From Emcibacteraceae bacterium (lineage in GTDB: Bacteria > Pseudomonadota > Alphaproteobacteria > Sphingomonadales > Emcibacteraceae): DNA of 36,522 nucleotides. Positions 16,793 to 26,369 of this stretch are shown here, piece by piece. Both the position numbers and the translations under genes were made by a program. The stretch lies in NCBI GenBank assembly GCA_021774795.1, contig JAJFIR010000037.1:1-36522 (forward strand), read 5' to 3'. The first letter of the stretch is position 1, and each line of letters starts with the position of its first letter. Below the pieces are notes generated by a model. It saw only the letters and a program-made list of their open reading frames with translations. It was not told the origin of the DNA and did no database searches.

Positions 16793-17617
16793 ATGAGTAT
16801 CAAACATAGAATCAGTGAAATTCTTGAACCCGAATCAAAGGGCGATATTTATTGTCGGGGTTTTAATATTTTTATTATCGCCCTCATCATCTTGAATGTT
16901 TTTGCTGTTGCTCTGGAAACGGTTCAGGGGATTTCCGAAAACTATTCGCAGTCGTTTAAGATTTTTGAGTTGTTTTCCATGTTGGTTTTTTCGCTTGAAT
17001 ATGTTTTGCGAATCTGGACTGCTGTAGTGAAGGAGGAATACCAGCATCCCGTAACGGGGCGGCTTCGCTATATGGTCACCCCAGCGGCGATCATTGACGT
17101 AATCGTAATTTTGCCATTTTACTTGCCGTTTTTTCTGAATGTAGATCTAAGGTTTTTAAGAGTGCTTCGCCTTTTAAGGTTATTTGCTCTTTTTAAGATG
17201 GCTCGTTATTCCCATTCCATGCATCTGTTACGAGGTGTATTGAAAGAAACCAAGGAAGAGTTGTTGATTGTTTTGGGAATAGTTATTGGGATGCTCTTTT
17301 TTGCATCGGGTGTTATCTATCTTTTTGAGCATCAAGCGCAACCTGAACAATTCTCAAGTATCTTTGCTTCGATGTGGTGGGCCGTTTCAACGATGACGAC
17401 GGTAGGCTATGGAGATGTCTATCCCATTACTACCTTAGGTAAAATTTTTGGAGGGTTTGTATCTATATTAGGGTTGGGAACATTTGGTTTGCCAGTGGGT
17501 ATTATTGCCTATGGTTTTGTAGATACCTTGCAAAAACAGAAATCACGACCTATTCCATGCCCTCACTGTGGAAATATTATTGAATCGACTATTGAGCGGA
17601 GACAAAACCGGCCTTGA
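16793..17617 (+). CDS. Voltage-gated-type potassium channel (6TM, Kv-like)
   Basis: Six TM helices with an Arg-rich S4 (DLRFLRVLRLLRLFALFKMARYS) and a pore loop carrying the K+ selectivity filter TVGYGD (about residues 203-208) mark this as a KvAP/Kch-like channel of 274 residues. It would pass K+ across the inner membrane. The C-terminus after S6 is short and contains CPHCG, a single Cys-pair that could be half of a zinc site. I start at ATG 16793 with GGAG 7 bp upstream; that site lies inside the end of the trmB fusion gene, four bases before this start, so the two are translationally coupled. The downstream antiporter gene is convergent, with 16 bp between the stops. Confidence 0.92.
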   Translation: MSIKHRISEILEPESKGDIYCRGFNIFIIALIILNVFAVALETVQGISENYSQSFKIFELFSMLVFSLEYVLRIWTAVVKEEYQHPVTGRLRYMVTPAAIIDVIVILPFYLPFFLNVDLRFLRVLRLLRLFALFKMARYSHSMHLLRGVLKETKEELLIVLGIVIGMLFFASGVIYLFEHQAQPEQFSSIFASMWWAVSTMTTVGYGDVYPITTLGKIFGGFVSILGLGTFGLPVGIIAYGFVDTLQKQKSRPIPCPHCGNIIESTIERRQNRP

Positions 17618-17633
17618 TTTGATAAATTATTTT

Positions 17634-19421
17634 TTATATTTTGTATGAAAAACTTATGATTGTGTCTCCTGGATTAGTTTGGGATTGATCTTCAGAAAAA
17701 TCCAGATCCAGTTCTCCATTACTCTTTATTCTTATAAAAGGTTTCAGTCTTCTTTTAAAATTATCTTTAAGAGCTTCAAAATCATATTCCTCGGTGAGTC
17801 GAGTTCTTTGAAATCGCCACCCATCAATATATTGAAGAATCAGTTCCTTATAGATCAGGTTTCCTTCAAACAACACTTTCCCTCTAAATGAACTGTTTAG
17901 TTGTTTCTTCTCGATTTTTTTTTCATTGGTCGCAATCTGAAATACTCGGTTTCTGCCAAAGTGTTGAATAAAAACACTACACACTAACGAGTTGTAAGCA
18001 TGGTTTCCGGTAATTGCCAGAAGATACCCCATATCAGCAAGCTCCAGATCTTCCTCAACGCTTTCAGACAGAATTTCACCATAATGAATTGGAATACCCT
18101 GGAGGCGACATTGTTGTAGGTTTTTCCATGAGTCGCTCACTACTAGAACAGGCACACCCTCTTTTTGCAATGCTAACGCCAGATCGATGCTCCACTTATG
18201 GGACCCTACTATTAAAACTCCTTCATTGGCGTTCCCAGCTAATCCCAAATGACGAGCTAGCCAGCCGATACTGAATCCATGCAATAGAACTGTTGAAAAC
18301 ATAACGACGAATACTAGAGGAAGGAGCAGCTCTGCATTATTGACCATGCGTTCTTGCAGTTTGAGACCTAACAACCCAGCGATAGAAGTTGCAACAATCC
18401 CTCGAGGGGCAATCCAACTGACGAAAATCCTTTGTTGCCAGCTCAATCCTGCCCCGATGGTTGAAAGCCACACCGATGCGGGTCGAACCAGAAACAAAAA
18501 TCCAAACAAGAATCCAAATACACGCCAGTTCAAACCCATGAGATTATCCAGATTCAAATCTGCTGTTAATAGAATAAAAACTACAGGAATTACAATGGCG
18601 GTGATATTTTCTTTGAATTTTCTGAGTTCATAAATGATCAGCATTCCAATGTTTCCCATGGTGATCCCCATCACCGTCACTGTTAGAAGACCCACCTCTT
18701 CTTGCAGAAGATTGGATAGTGCATACACAGATAAAACGGTTGCGAATACCACAGGAATTTTTAGAAACTCAGGAACGTGGCCTTTTTCGAAGGTGAACTT
18801 CAAAAGATGCGCCCCTCCAAACCCAATCAAAATCGAAGCTGCAATAGACCCTAATAAATAAAGGACGGTGATTTTATTCAATGCAATAAAATCGCTGGCT
18901 ATAACAAATTGAAAAACGAGAACGGCCAACAGAATGCCGATGGGATCATTTATAATTCCTTCCCATTTCAAAAGAGAAGCGGTACGCGCTTTCAATCTTG
19001 TCTGTCTTATGAGAGGTAAGATGACAGTGGGGCCGGTGACCACAAGGATGGCAGAAATCAGTAAAGATAAAGAAAAGGATAAATCCGCGATCCAATAGCA
19101 GACTTGAAAACCAAAAAACCAGGAAAGCGGAAGACCAAAAAGAATGAGATGTTTAACGGCCTTCCCGGTATGGGTCAACTCGTGAAATTTAAGGTTTAGC
19201 CCTCCTTCAAATAAAATAATAGCCAGAGCAAGTTTGATAATGGCTTCTAAAAGAACTCCAAAATCCTGACCTGGATCTACCAAATGGAAAATGGGACCAA
19301 TTAAAAGGCCGACTATCGAAAATAATGCTATCGATGGAATTTTGAAGCGCCAAGCAAACCAATGGCAAAGAATTCCTGAAATTACAATCAGGACAAGTTT
19401 GTGCAAGACAATATGTTCCAT
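17634..19421 (-). CDS. CPA1-type Na+(K+)/H+ antiporter with C-terminal TrkA-N-like domain
   Basis: The first ~390 residues are a Na+/H+ exchanger domain with about 12 TM helices. The motifs are ALAIILFEGGLNLKF, TGPTVILPLIRQTRLKARTASLLKWEGIINDPIG (with the catalytic Asn-Asp pair) and SWIAPRGIVATSIAGL. Residues ~400-520 form a Rossmann-like regulatory domain (EGVLIVGSHKWSIDLALAL, then LVVSDSWKNLQQCRLQGIPIHYGE); the usual G-x-G-x-x-G nucleotide loop is degenerate (VGSHKWS), so NAD(H) control is uncertain. The last ~60 residues look RCK-C-like. The ATG has AAGGGA only two bases upstream. Together with the convergent K+ channel, it suggests local K+/Na+ homeostasis. Confidence 0.9.
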   Translation of the reverse strand: MEHIVLHKLVLIVISGILCHWFAWRFKIPSIALFSIVGLLIGPIFHLVDPGQDFGVLLEAIIKLALAIILFEGGLNLKFHELTHTGKAVKHLILFGLPLSWFFGFQVCYWIADLSFSLSLLISAILVVTGPTVILPLIRQTRLKARTASLLKWEGIINDPIGILLAVLVFQFVIASDFIALNKITVLYLLGSIAASILIGFGGAHLLKFTFEKGHVPEFLKIPVVFATVLSVYALSNLLQEEVGLLTVTVMGITMGNIGMLIIYELRKFKENITAIVIPVVFILLTADLNLDNLMGLNWRVFGFLFGFLFLVRPASVWLSTIGAGLSWQQRIFVSWIAPRGIVATSIAGLLGLKLQERMVNNAELLLPLVFVVMFSTVLLHGFSIGWLARHLGLAGNANEGVLIVGSHKWSIDLALALQKEGVPVLVVSDSWKNLQQCRLQGIPIHYGEILSESVEEDLELADMGYLLAITGNHAYNSLVCSVFIQHFGRNRVFQIATNEKKIEKKQLNSSFRGKVLFEGNLIYKELILQYIDGWRFQRTRLTEEYDFEALKDNFKRRLKPFIRIKSNGELDLDFSEDQSQTNPGDTIISFSYKI

Positions 19422-19516
19422 GGTCCCTTATGAATTTAAATCGTAGAGAAAATAAATATTAGCAGAGATTGCTTGGAAGGGAACAGGGAAATGCTTGTTA
19501 AGCTTCCAACATCGCG

Positions 19517-20881
19517 CTAGTTAGGAAAGAATTTGGCGAGAAAAACGATGCCAACTGCAACAGGAGTGATGTAGCGGATCAAGAATTCCCAGCATTGCGC
19601 CCAGGGAAATTTGAAGGTGTTTTCATGCTTTTCAATTTCTTCATGCGCGTTTTTAGTCCCCCAAACCCAGCCCACAAATATCGCCGTCAACATTCCTCCT
19701 AACGGCAACAGGTAATTGGAGGCGATGTTATCGACATGATCGAAGAAGGTCATGCCTGCCAGTTTTATATCTGCAATGGCTCCAAACGATAAACCACTGG
19801 GAATGCCAAATACGAAAATAGCCAGCCCGACAATAATTACCGCTTTTTCCCGTTTCCATCCACGCTGATCTATAAAATATGCGACCACCACTTCGAGTAA
19901 TGAAATGCCAGAGGTGATTGCGGCTATTGCTAACAGAGTAAAAAATATGACGGACACCATATGGCCCATGGGCATGCTGGTGAAGACGGTGGGCAAAACA
20001 CTGAAAACCAGGCTTGGGCCTTCTGCGGGTTCGAGTCCCATCGCGAACACAGCGGGAAAAATAACCATCCCGACCAATAAGGCGATCAGAGTATCGAACA
20101 TCACCACATAAACGGTGGAGGAGGTCAGGTTTTCTTTATCTGAAAGGTAACTGCCATAGGTGATCATGCATCCCATACCCAAACTGAGAGAAAAGAACGC
20201 CTGACCCAAGGCGATGAGCACCGTGTTGCCGTTGATCTTGCTAAAATCGGGATATAGATAAAAGGCAACGCCTTCCATTGCGCCATCGAGAGTGAGTGAG
20301 CGAATCATCAATAGGATCAGGAATAGCACCAGAGTGGGCATCAAAATGTTACAGGCTTTTTCGATGCCGCCATGAATTCCTCTTAGGACAATGGCGATGC
20401 AAACACCCATAAACAGAGCGTGATAAAAAAGTGTTTCCCCTGTATTGCTGATAAAGTTTCCGAAAAAGGCTCCTGCTTCCTTAGGTGAGGTGAATGACAA
20501 CACGCTACCGGTAATGGACTTCACCACATACGCAAACGTCCAGCCGCCGACCACTCCATAAAAAGAGAGAATGAGGAATCCGGCAAGCACCCCCATATAA
20601 CCGATGCTGATAAAAGAGGACTTTGGTTTTAGAGATGCGAATGCGCCGACAGGATTCAGGTTGGTCTTTCGGCCCAGTGTAAACTCTGCCAGCATGATAG
20701 GTGTGCCAATGATAAATATGCAGACGAGATAAATAAGTACGAATGCGCCACCGCCATTCTCCCCTACTATATAAGGAAACTTCCAGACATTACCGAGCCC
20801 AATCGCGGAACCGGATGCGGCTAGAATGAAGCCCATTCGACTTCCCCAGAACCCGCGTTGATTATTGTTTTCGGTCTTCAT
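19517..20881 (-). CDS. Sodium-dependent transporter, SNF/NSS family
   Basis: The N-terminus RGFWGSRMGFILAASGSAIGLGNVWKFPYIVGENGGGAFVLIYL is a hallmark of neurotransmitter:sodium symporters (LeuT fold) and includes the unwound TM1 residues for Na+ and substrate. About 11 TM helices follow over 454 residues, fitting the bacterial 11-helix branch, which carries amino acids such as Trp or Tyr or other small amines. The substrate cannot be read from the sequence. No Shine-Dalgarno is obvious before the ATG, and only 31 bp separate it from the divergent uvrC start, so the two promoters must overlap each other or the coding regions. Confidence 0.92.
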   Translation of the reverse strand: MKTENNNQRGFWGSRMGFILAASGSAIGLGNVWKFPYIVGENGGGAFVLIYLVCIFIIGTPIMLAEFTLGRKTNLNPVGAFASLKPKSSFISIGYMGVLAGFLILSFYGVVGGWTFAYVVKSITGSVLSFTSPKEAGAFFGNFISNTGETLFYHALFMGVCIAIVLRGIHGGIEKACNILMPTLVLFLILLMIRSLTLDGAMEGVAFYLYPDFSKINGNTVLIALGQAFFSLSLGMGCMITYGSYLSDKENLTSSTVYVVMFDTLIALLVGMVIFPAVFAMGLEPAEGPSLVFSVLPTVFTSMPMGHMVSVIFFTLLAIAAITSGISLLEVVVAYFIDQRGWKREKAVIIVGLAIFVFGIPSGLSFGAIADIKLAGMTFFDHVDNIASNYLLPLGGMLTAIFVGWVWGTKNAHEEIEKHENTFKFPWAQCWEFLIRYITPVAVGIVFLAKFFPN

Positions 20882-20912
20882 GCAAATGGGAGTATATTTT
20901 TAAGGTGATGTA

Positions 20913-22760
20913 TTGCTGACATGCGGGAGGTTTCCCCTGGAAAAAAAGATCAAAGATATTATAGAGAATATTCCCAAGTTACCCGGAATTTATATCATGA
21001 AGGATCGCCGGTCGGAAATTCTTTATATAGGCAAGGCCAAAGTCCTGAGAAATCGCGTGCGCTCTTACTTTCAAAGTTCGCGTGGCCTTCATCCCCGAAC
21101 GCGGATGTTCCTGGGCAAGGTTGATGATATCAAGTTCTTGACCACGAAAACAGAGGCTGAAGCGCTTATCCTTGAAAGCAATTTCATAAAAAAACACCAG
21201 CCAAAATACAATGTGTTGTTGAAGGATGACAAACATTATCCTTATTTACGTCTGACCACACAAGAAAAATTTCCTCGGTTAGAAGTGGTGCGCCGCGTTA
21301 AAAAAGATAAGGCGACTTATTTTGGTCCTTATACGATGGTGAAAGAGGTCCGCGAAACCATCCGCCTGATTTATAAAATTTTCCCGCTACGGCAGAGCAA
21401 AGACAAATTGGACGGAAGTACTTTGCGTCGTCCTTGTCTCAATCATCAAATGGGCCGTTGTCTTGCACCCTGTGCTGGTCTGGTTTCCTCTGAAAATTAT
21501 TCGCAGGTGGTGCAGGATGTTTCACTCTTTTTAAAAGGAAAAAATACCACTCTACTGAAGAGTCTTAAGGAACAGATGCAGTTGGCATCGGTTGATACGC
21601 GATATGAAGAAGCCGCTGTTATTCGAGATAAAATAGCTGCAGTACAAACGGTGCTCGATAAACAGAAAATCATTTCCACCTCATTGGAAGATCAGGATGT
21701 GATTGCCTATTGCTCAGAAAAAGATCAGGCGATGGCGCAGGTGTTGATCATTCGCTCCGGGAAAATGCTGGGGGAAAAGATTTTCAAGCTGAAGTCGCTC
21801 AACGAAATGGAAGAAGACGAGACGCTCTCTTCATTTCTCAAGCAATATTATTCTGAAGAGACCTTTCTGCCTGCAGAAATCTTATTGCCACATCCTATAG
21901 AAGATGCCGATTTAATCGCCAATTGGTTATCGGAGAAAAAAGGCACGCGCGTGCGGCTGGAAGTACCTGTTATAGGAAAGAAGCGCGACCTCATCAAAAT
22001 GGCGGAAGAAAACGCCAGTTTCGCTATGAGAATGGAACAGGACAAAGGAGAAGTGGGAACCCGATCCCTGGAAGAGTTGCAAACTTCTCTGGGATTAAAA
22101 CATTTTCCGGAAGTTATTGAAGGCTTTGACTTATCAAATATCTCTGGAGAGCATGCGGTGGGATCAATGGTGGTCTTCGAAAATGCCGTTGCGGAAAAAT
22201 CCAAATACCGTCGTTATAAAATTGCAACGGTCAAAGGCATTGACGATTATGCCATGTTAAGAGAAGTGATGACCCGCCGCTACAGCCGCCTGCTGGATGA
22301 AAATGCGCCCTTGCCAAATCTCATACTCATTGATGGCGGTAAAGGCCATTTGAATGCAGGGCACGAGGTGTTAGATGCTCTTGACCTTATGGATCGGGTC
22401 GATCTGGCTTGTATTGCGAAAGGAAAGTTTCGCAACAATCTGGCAACCGATGAAGTTTATCTGCCAGAAAAGAAAGAACCCGTGCTTTTTCATGAAAATT
22501 CTCCTTCGCGGTTTTTAATGCAGCGCATTCGCGATGAAGCGCATCGGTTTGCAATTACCTATCACCGTAAGTTGCGAACCAAGACCACTCTAAAATCGCC
22601 CTTGGAGTCGATCTCAGGTATTGGGAAAAAACGTCGTCTGATACTGCTGAAACAGTTTGGTAGCCTGGAAAACATACAAAAAGCCTCGCTGGAAGATTTG
22701 ATGACCATTCCGGGGATCACGCAAGAGTTAGCAGAAAAAATCCAAAAGGCTACCCCCTAA
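20913..22760 (+). CDS. uvrC: Excinuclease ABC subunit C
   Basis: UvrC makes both incisions in nucleotide excision repair with UvrAB. The 615-residue product has the GIY-YIG nuclease (GIYIMKDRRSEILYIGKAK), the Cys-rich RRPCLNHQMGRCLAPCAG, a UVR helical hairpin (RYEEAAVIRDKIAAVQTVLDKQ), the RNase H-like C-terminal nuclease (GFDLSNISGEHAVGSMVVF, LILIDGGKGHL), and tandem helix-hairpin-helix motifs (SISGIGKKRRLILLKQFGS, MTIPGITQELAEKI). Start: TTG 20913 with AAGGTGA before it is favoured. GGGAGG at 20925-20930 would also serve a CTG at 20937, which would place the start exactly where homologues usually begin. The stop codon lies in a palindromic repeat. Confidence 0.96.
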   Translation: MLTCGRFPLEKKIKDIIENIPKLPGIYIMKDRRSEILYIGKAKVLRNRVRSYFQSSRGLHPRTRMFLGKVDDIKFLTTKTEAEALILESNFIKKHQPKYNVLLKDDKHYPYLRLTTQEKFPRLEVVRRVKKDKATYFGPYTMVKEVRETIRLIYKIFPLRQSKDKLDGSTLRRPCLNHQMGRCLAPCAGLVSSENYSQVVQDVSLFLKGKNTTLLKSLKEQMQLASVDTRYEEAAVIRDKIAAVQTVLDKQKIISTSLEDQDVIAYCSEKDQAMAQVLIIRSGKMLGEKIFKLKSLNEMEEDETLSSFLKQYYSEETFLPAEILLPHPIEDADLIANWLSEKKGTRVRLEVPVIGKKRDLIKMAEENASFAMRMEQDKGEVGTRSLEELQTSLGLKHFPEVIEGFDLSNISGEHAVGSMVVFENAVAEKSKYRRYKIATVKGIDDYAMLREVMTRRYSRLLDENAPLPNLILIDGGKGHLNAGHEVLDALDLMDRVDLACIAKGKFRNNLATDEVYLPEKKEPVLFHENSPSRFLMQRIRDEAHRFAITYHRKLRTKTTLKSPLESISGIGKKRRLILLKQFGSLENIQKASLEDLMTIPGITQELAEKIQKATP

Positions 22761-22859
22761 CGGGGGAGGCAATAGGTCAAGATTCCAAGGACTTGTTAAG
22801 CCGAGATGCCTCTTTGCAAGCCCAATAAGCTTGTGCTGGTTTCCTCCCCCGTCGGGGGT
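22752..22859. repeat. Inverted repeat unit at the end of uvrC
   Basis: The left arm ACCCCCTAACGGGGGAGG (22752-22769) and the right arm CCTCCCCCGTCGGGGGT (22843-22859) are inverted copies apart from the short central loop. Each arm is itself a C5/G5 hairpin, and ~75 bp separate them. The uvrC stop codon (TAA 22758-22760) is inside the left arm. No T-run follows either hairpin. This looks like a small palindromic repeat element rather than a plain terminator. Confidence 0.6.
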
Positions 22860-22977
22860 TAACTAAAAGTTGGAATTTGCCGTTAAGATAGCGATGTCAT
22901 ATACAGGATAGTTTGAAAATATAATATACGGCTTATTTTATGGTCGATTGAGTGTATCTGTGAACAGGAGGTTTGGA

Positions 22978-23718
22978 ATGAAAAAGTTAGTAATGACAAC
23001 GGTTTACTTATTCGTTAGTTTGGTTTTTCTGGGCGGTTTTTCCGCAGCGAATGCCAGTTGGGCCGAGGTGGCAGATGCTGTTTTAAAGGAAGCCCAGGAA
23101 CTCAAGAAACTGGAACATGAATATTTTAACAAACGTTTGAATAACGATTTGAGAGGGGCTTACCAGTACCAGCATCCTAAATATAAAAAAGAAATTTCGG
23201 TTGAAGAATTTCTATATTTTGAAGGACGTCTTCTTTCCGGCTATAGAAGTGGGGTAATGGGGCATATTTCAGGGGGAATGCTTCCACCGTTAAATTATAT
23301 AAAAAAGAATTTCAAAAAGAAGGATGCTTTGGGTTTCCCAAGGAAGAATTTTTACAAATGGTTTTACAATCCTTATATTATTGTTAAAGAGTACGAACTA
23401 GAAAAAATTTCTATTAGCAAAGATGGCAAATATGCCATGGTTAAAATTATGTTAAAAGGTCGTGAGCGCATCAACCCTGCTTTGGTTCGCGAAGATATTG
23501 CATTTGACATGACGCGCCCACATGTAGATTATTGGGAAAAAGTAGATGGTAAATGGGCTATTACTGTTCTTGCCGATGCATCATCTATTAGTGGTGGAAT
23601 GACCACGTTGTACTTCATCCCAAATAACAACGATGCGTGGGAGAAAAAAGAATATGTCCACATTGATTCAGAAAGTTTATTGGCGATGCCAGATTCCGAT
23701 CGCCATGCCCTTAAATAA
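22978..23718 (+). CDS. Uncharacterised secreted protein
   Basis: I do not recognise a named family. A strong AGGAGG site lies 6 bp before ATG 22978, which settles the start even though the frame is open further upstream. MKKLVMTTVYLFVSLVFLGGFSAANA is a Sec signal peptide, leaving a mature protein of about 220 residues without further TM helices. LEHEYFNKRLNNDLRGAYQYQHPKYKKEIS and the later YAMVKIMLKGRERINP and VDYWEKVDGKWAITVL are reminiscent of NTF2/SnoaL-like small alpha+beta barrels, but this is only a resemblance. The stop is 17 bp before the DegT aminotransferase gene, so the two are likely co-transcribed. A perfect TATAAT at 22920-22925 is a possible -10 box. Confidence 0.75.
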   Translation: MKKLVMTTVYLFVSLVFLGGFSAANASWAEVADAVLKEAQELKKLEHEYFNKRLNNDLRGAYQYQHPKYKKEISVEEFLYFEGRLLSGYRSGVMGHISGGMLPPLNYIKKNFKKKDALGFPRKNFYKWFYNPYIIVKEYELEKISISKDGKYAMVKIMLKGRERINPALVREDIAFDMTRPHVDYWEKVDGKWAITVLADASSISGGMTTLYFIPNNNDAWEKKEYVHIDSESLLAMPDSDRHALK

Positions 23719-23735
23719 GCCAGTGAGACCAAAGT

Positions 23736-24893
23736 ATGAGTATTGATCTACCCTTTCACCAGTCTTGGATAGGAGAAGAGGAGCACCAAGAAGTTTCCGA
23801 TACTTTAAGTTCCGGCTGGTTGACTACCGGGCCAAAAACCAAAAGGTTTGAGGAGGCCTTCAGCGACTATATTGGTTGTAAACATGCTATAGCGTTAAAC
23901 TCCTGCACAGCAGGATTGAACCTGGCCTTGGAGGTGCAGGGTTTCCCTGAAGGTGATGAAGTTATCACCACTCCTATGACCTTTCCCGCAACGGCCAACG
24001 TAATTCTTCTGCAAAAAATGAAACCCGTTCTGGTAGATCTTGAGCCTGGAACCTGGCTTATTGATCCGAAAAAAATCGAAGAGAAAATCACACCGCGCAC
24101 ACGAGCTATCATCCCGGTTCATTTTGCAGGGCATCCCTGCGATATGGATACGATCAATTCTTTGGCAGAGAAATATAATTTGCTGGTGATTGAAGATGCG
24201 GCGCATGCCCTCGAAACAAAATACAAAGGGAAAAAGATCGGTAACATGGGCAACAGCACATCTTTCAGTTTTTACGCCAACAAAAATATCACCACAGGGG
24301 AAGGTGGAATGGTGGTTACCGATGACGATGATTTAGCCGAGCAGTTTCAAACCATGCGCTTGCAAGGTATTAGCCGTGATGCATGGAAGCGATATGGGAA
24401 ATCGGGTTACACCCATTGGGAACAAAAAATGGCTGGGCATAAATGCAATATGTCAGATATCAATGCATCGATTGGAATTCATCAGCTAAAAAAAATAGAC
24501 ACGTTTTTAGAGCTCCGCCGTAAATATGTTGCCATTTATGATCGTGGTTTCGCCGAAGTGCCTGAACTTGAAACACTGATTCGTCATAATGATTCTGATC
24601 ACGCCCATCATATTTATATCATCGCATTGCGGCTCGAACAATTAACCATTGATCGAGATGAATTTCTCAATGCTATGCAGGAATCAGGTATTGGCGTTGC
24701 CGTCCATTACATTGCGTTACACTTGCAACCCTTTTATGTAAAAAACTTCAATACTAAGCCGCAAGACTACCCTGTTGCCTCAAATTATTCCGAGCGCACC
24801 CTTTCCCTTCCGCTGTATCCCAAAATGTCAGAAGCTGATGTTGAAAGAGTCATCGACACGGTGCGAAACCTGATAACCAAATTCCGCCGCTAG
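23736..24893 (+). CDS. DegT/DnrJ/EryC1/StrS-family PLP-dependent sugar aminotransferase
   Basis: The full-length 385-residue fold-type I aminotransferase shows LSSGWLTTGPKTKRFEEAF, ALNSCTAGLNLAL, ITTPMTFPATANVI, VIEDAAHALETKY and the PLP-lysine segment SFSFYANKNITTGEGG. The family transfers an amino group to a keto-sugar nucleotide for LPS, capsule or flagellin glycan synthesis (PseC, ArnB and relatives). The precise sugar cannot be called. It follows the secreted protein of unknown function by 17 bp but has no other glycan genes beside it. The stop codon abuts a palindrome. Confidence 0.92.
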   Translation: MSIDLPFHQSWIGEEEHQEVSDTLSSGWLTTGPKTKRFEEAFSDYIGCKHAIALNSCTAGLNLALEVQGFPEGDEVITTPMTFPATANVILLQKMKPVLVDLEPGTWLIDPKKIEEKITPRTRAIIPVHFAGHPCDMDTINSLAEKYNLLVIEDAAHALETKYKGKKIGNMGNSTSFSFYANKNITTGEGGMVVTDDDDLAEQFQTMRLQGISRDAWKRYGKSGYTHWEQKMAGHKCNMSDINASIGIHQLKKIDTFLELRRKYVAIYDRGFAEVPELETLIRHNDSDHAHHIYIIALRLEQLTIDRDEFLNAMQESGIGVAVHYIALHLQPFYVKNFNTKPQDYPVASNYSERTLSLPLYPKMSEADVERVIDTVRNLITKFRR

Positions 24894-24908
24894 CCAGCGT
24901 GACGCTGG
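24894..24908. repeat. Palindrome directly after the DegT stop codon
   Basis: CCAGCGT, one G, ACGCTGG is a perfect 7-bp stem beginning on the base after the TAG stop. No T-run follows. It may act as an mRNA 3'-end stabiliser or be a short dispersed repeat. Confidence 0.55.
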
Positions 24909-25033
24909 ACTCAGAAGGACGATACCCATAAGGCAGATTGAATACCGTTGCGCCTTTTACTATAGTTCATCTATACTTCCTATTTTTGCTGAATAGCATA
25001 CTGCTAGCTGGAAAAGTACTTTAAATTTGAACA

Positions 25034-26278
25034 ATGATGAACAAGATTAAAGCTTGGTTTAAAGGTATCATCGAAAAACTGTTGAGTTGGGGCAAAGATA
25101 GTCCTGCCGAAGAAGATGTTCCTGTCCGCACCCCCACAGAACTAAAAGCGTTAGCTGAGCGGCTTAAAGAAGCTTTGCAGAAAAATCCTGAAGATATAAA
25201 ACTTCTTTATGACCTTGGTGAAGTATTTATGGAAATGCATCGCTACGGAGAAGCCATTCCTCCCTTACGCGAAGTTGTGAATAAAGAACCCGAACATAAA
25301 AGCGCGCGCTTGCAGTTGGGTCGCGCGCAAATGGAAATGGGCCGTGATGATGATGCTATAGAGCATCTGAAAGAAGCCATGCGGCTAGACCCGCAAAGCG
25401 AAATAGTGAAGAAGTCTCTTTGTCAGGCACATTCTAATTTATCTTCCTCATACGGGCGGATGAAGAATCAGAGGGAATCGGAAAATCATTTTAAAGCAGC
25501 CATTAAAATCATCCCGAACTTTGGTCCGGCACATTTATCAATGGGAATTTGTTTTGCCGAGTTGGGTCGCTACGATGAGGCGTTAGGTAAAATTCAGGAT
25601 GCCTTGAACTTTGATAAGAATCTGACGGTCCAGGCGCACTACAATTTTGGTGAAGTTTATAGCAAATTGCAAAACACAAAAAAATCTATCAAACACTATA
25701 AGCAGGCGATATCTGTAGACCCGACTGCCTCCATGCCCAACCTCAGATTGGGAATGCTTTATTTTAAACTAAAAAAATTCGAAGATTGTATCGTTCCCCT
25801 GCGCCGGGCGATCAAACACAGTCCAAAACATGGGGCGGAAGGTTATTTCAAGCTCGGTGCCGCGTTAATGAAACTCAAGCGGTATCCATCCGCTGATAAA
25901 CCTCTGCGAAAAGCGGTGGAGCTGAGTCCCGATAACGAAACGGCAAACGACACCCTAGCAGAAAACCTGTTTCAGATAAGTAAGAGTGTGAAAGTCAATG
26001 GCAAGCCGGGGGAAGAGATCGATGTGCTTCGTGAAGTGGTCTATTTTAATCCCGAACATATAAAAGCCCATGAACGGCTCAGCGATGCTTACAACGAAAG
26101 GCGGTCAGGAACCAAAGCGATCACTCATTGTATCATCACCCAGAGATTTTTATCTGAACATAAAATGTTAAAAGAATTATCCCTGTCGCGTGCCCACCTC
26201 GAAGGGCTCTACAAAAAATATATGACTGGCCCCGAAGAATTTAAAAAAGTCATCACCCCCCGCAAACGCTACTTCTAG
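25034..26278 (+). CDS. Tetratricopeptide-repeat protein
   Basis: After a short basic and partly hydrophobic N-terminus (MMNKIKAWFKGIIEKLLSWG), the 414-residue protein consists of about nine TPR units of ~34 residues, for example DIKLLYDLGEVFMEMHRYGEAIPPLREVV, SARLQLGRAQMEMGRDDDAIEHLKEAMRLDP, PAHLSMGICFAELGRYDEALGKIQDAL and AEGYFKLGAALMKLKRYPSADKPLRKAVELSP. TPRs form superhelical binding surfaces. There is no catalytic domain and no signal peptide, so it is probably a cytoplasmic or membrane-peripheral scaffold. Two ATGs (25034 and 25037) are adjacent, without a clear ribosome site. The partner is unknown. Confidence 0.9.
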   Translation: MMNKIKAWFKGIIEKLLSWGKDSPAEEDVPVRTPTELKALAERLKEALQKNPEDIKLLYDLGEVFMEMHRYGEAIPPLREVVNKEPEHKSARLQLGRAQMEMGRDDDAIEHLKEAMRLDPQSEIVKKSLCQAHSNLSSSYGRMKNQRESENHFKAAIKIIPNFGPAHLSMGICFAELGRYDEALGKIQDALNFDKNLTVQAHYNFGEVYSKLQNTKKSIKHYKQAISVDPTASMPNLRLGMLYFKLKKFEDCIVPLRRAIKHSPKHGAEGYFKLGAALMKLKRYPSADKPLRKAVELSPDNETANDTLAENLFQISKSVKVNGKPGEEIDVLREVVYFNPEHIKAHERLSDAYNERRSGTKAITHCIITQRFLSEHKMLKELSLSRAHLEGLYKKYMTGPEEFKKVITPRKRYF

Positions 26279-26293
26279 CAGGGCAAGCCCTGC
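26278..26293. repeat. Palindrome between convergent TPR and ParB-like genes
   Basis: GCAGGGC, AA, GCCCTGC: a perfect 7-bp stem overlapping the last base of the TPR stop codon and lying 76 bp after the stop of the convergent ParB-like gene. No T-run is present on either strand; a shared bidirectional 3'-end element is possible. Confidence 0.5.
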
Positions 26294-26369
26294 GGCTAAT
26301 AGGTCTATTCCCTTTTAGCGATACAAATGCCCTCAAGCTTCTGGACTGAAGTTTTAATATTGTTGTGGC

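Noticed and set aside
18014-18861. Three open frames on the plus strand (18014-18274, 18340-18633, 18634-18861)
   Set aside because: They are antisense to the CPA1 antiporter, whose protein sequence is clearly conserved; they have no ribosome sites and no recognisable products.
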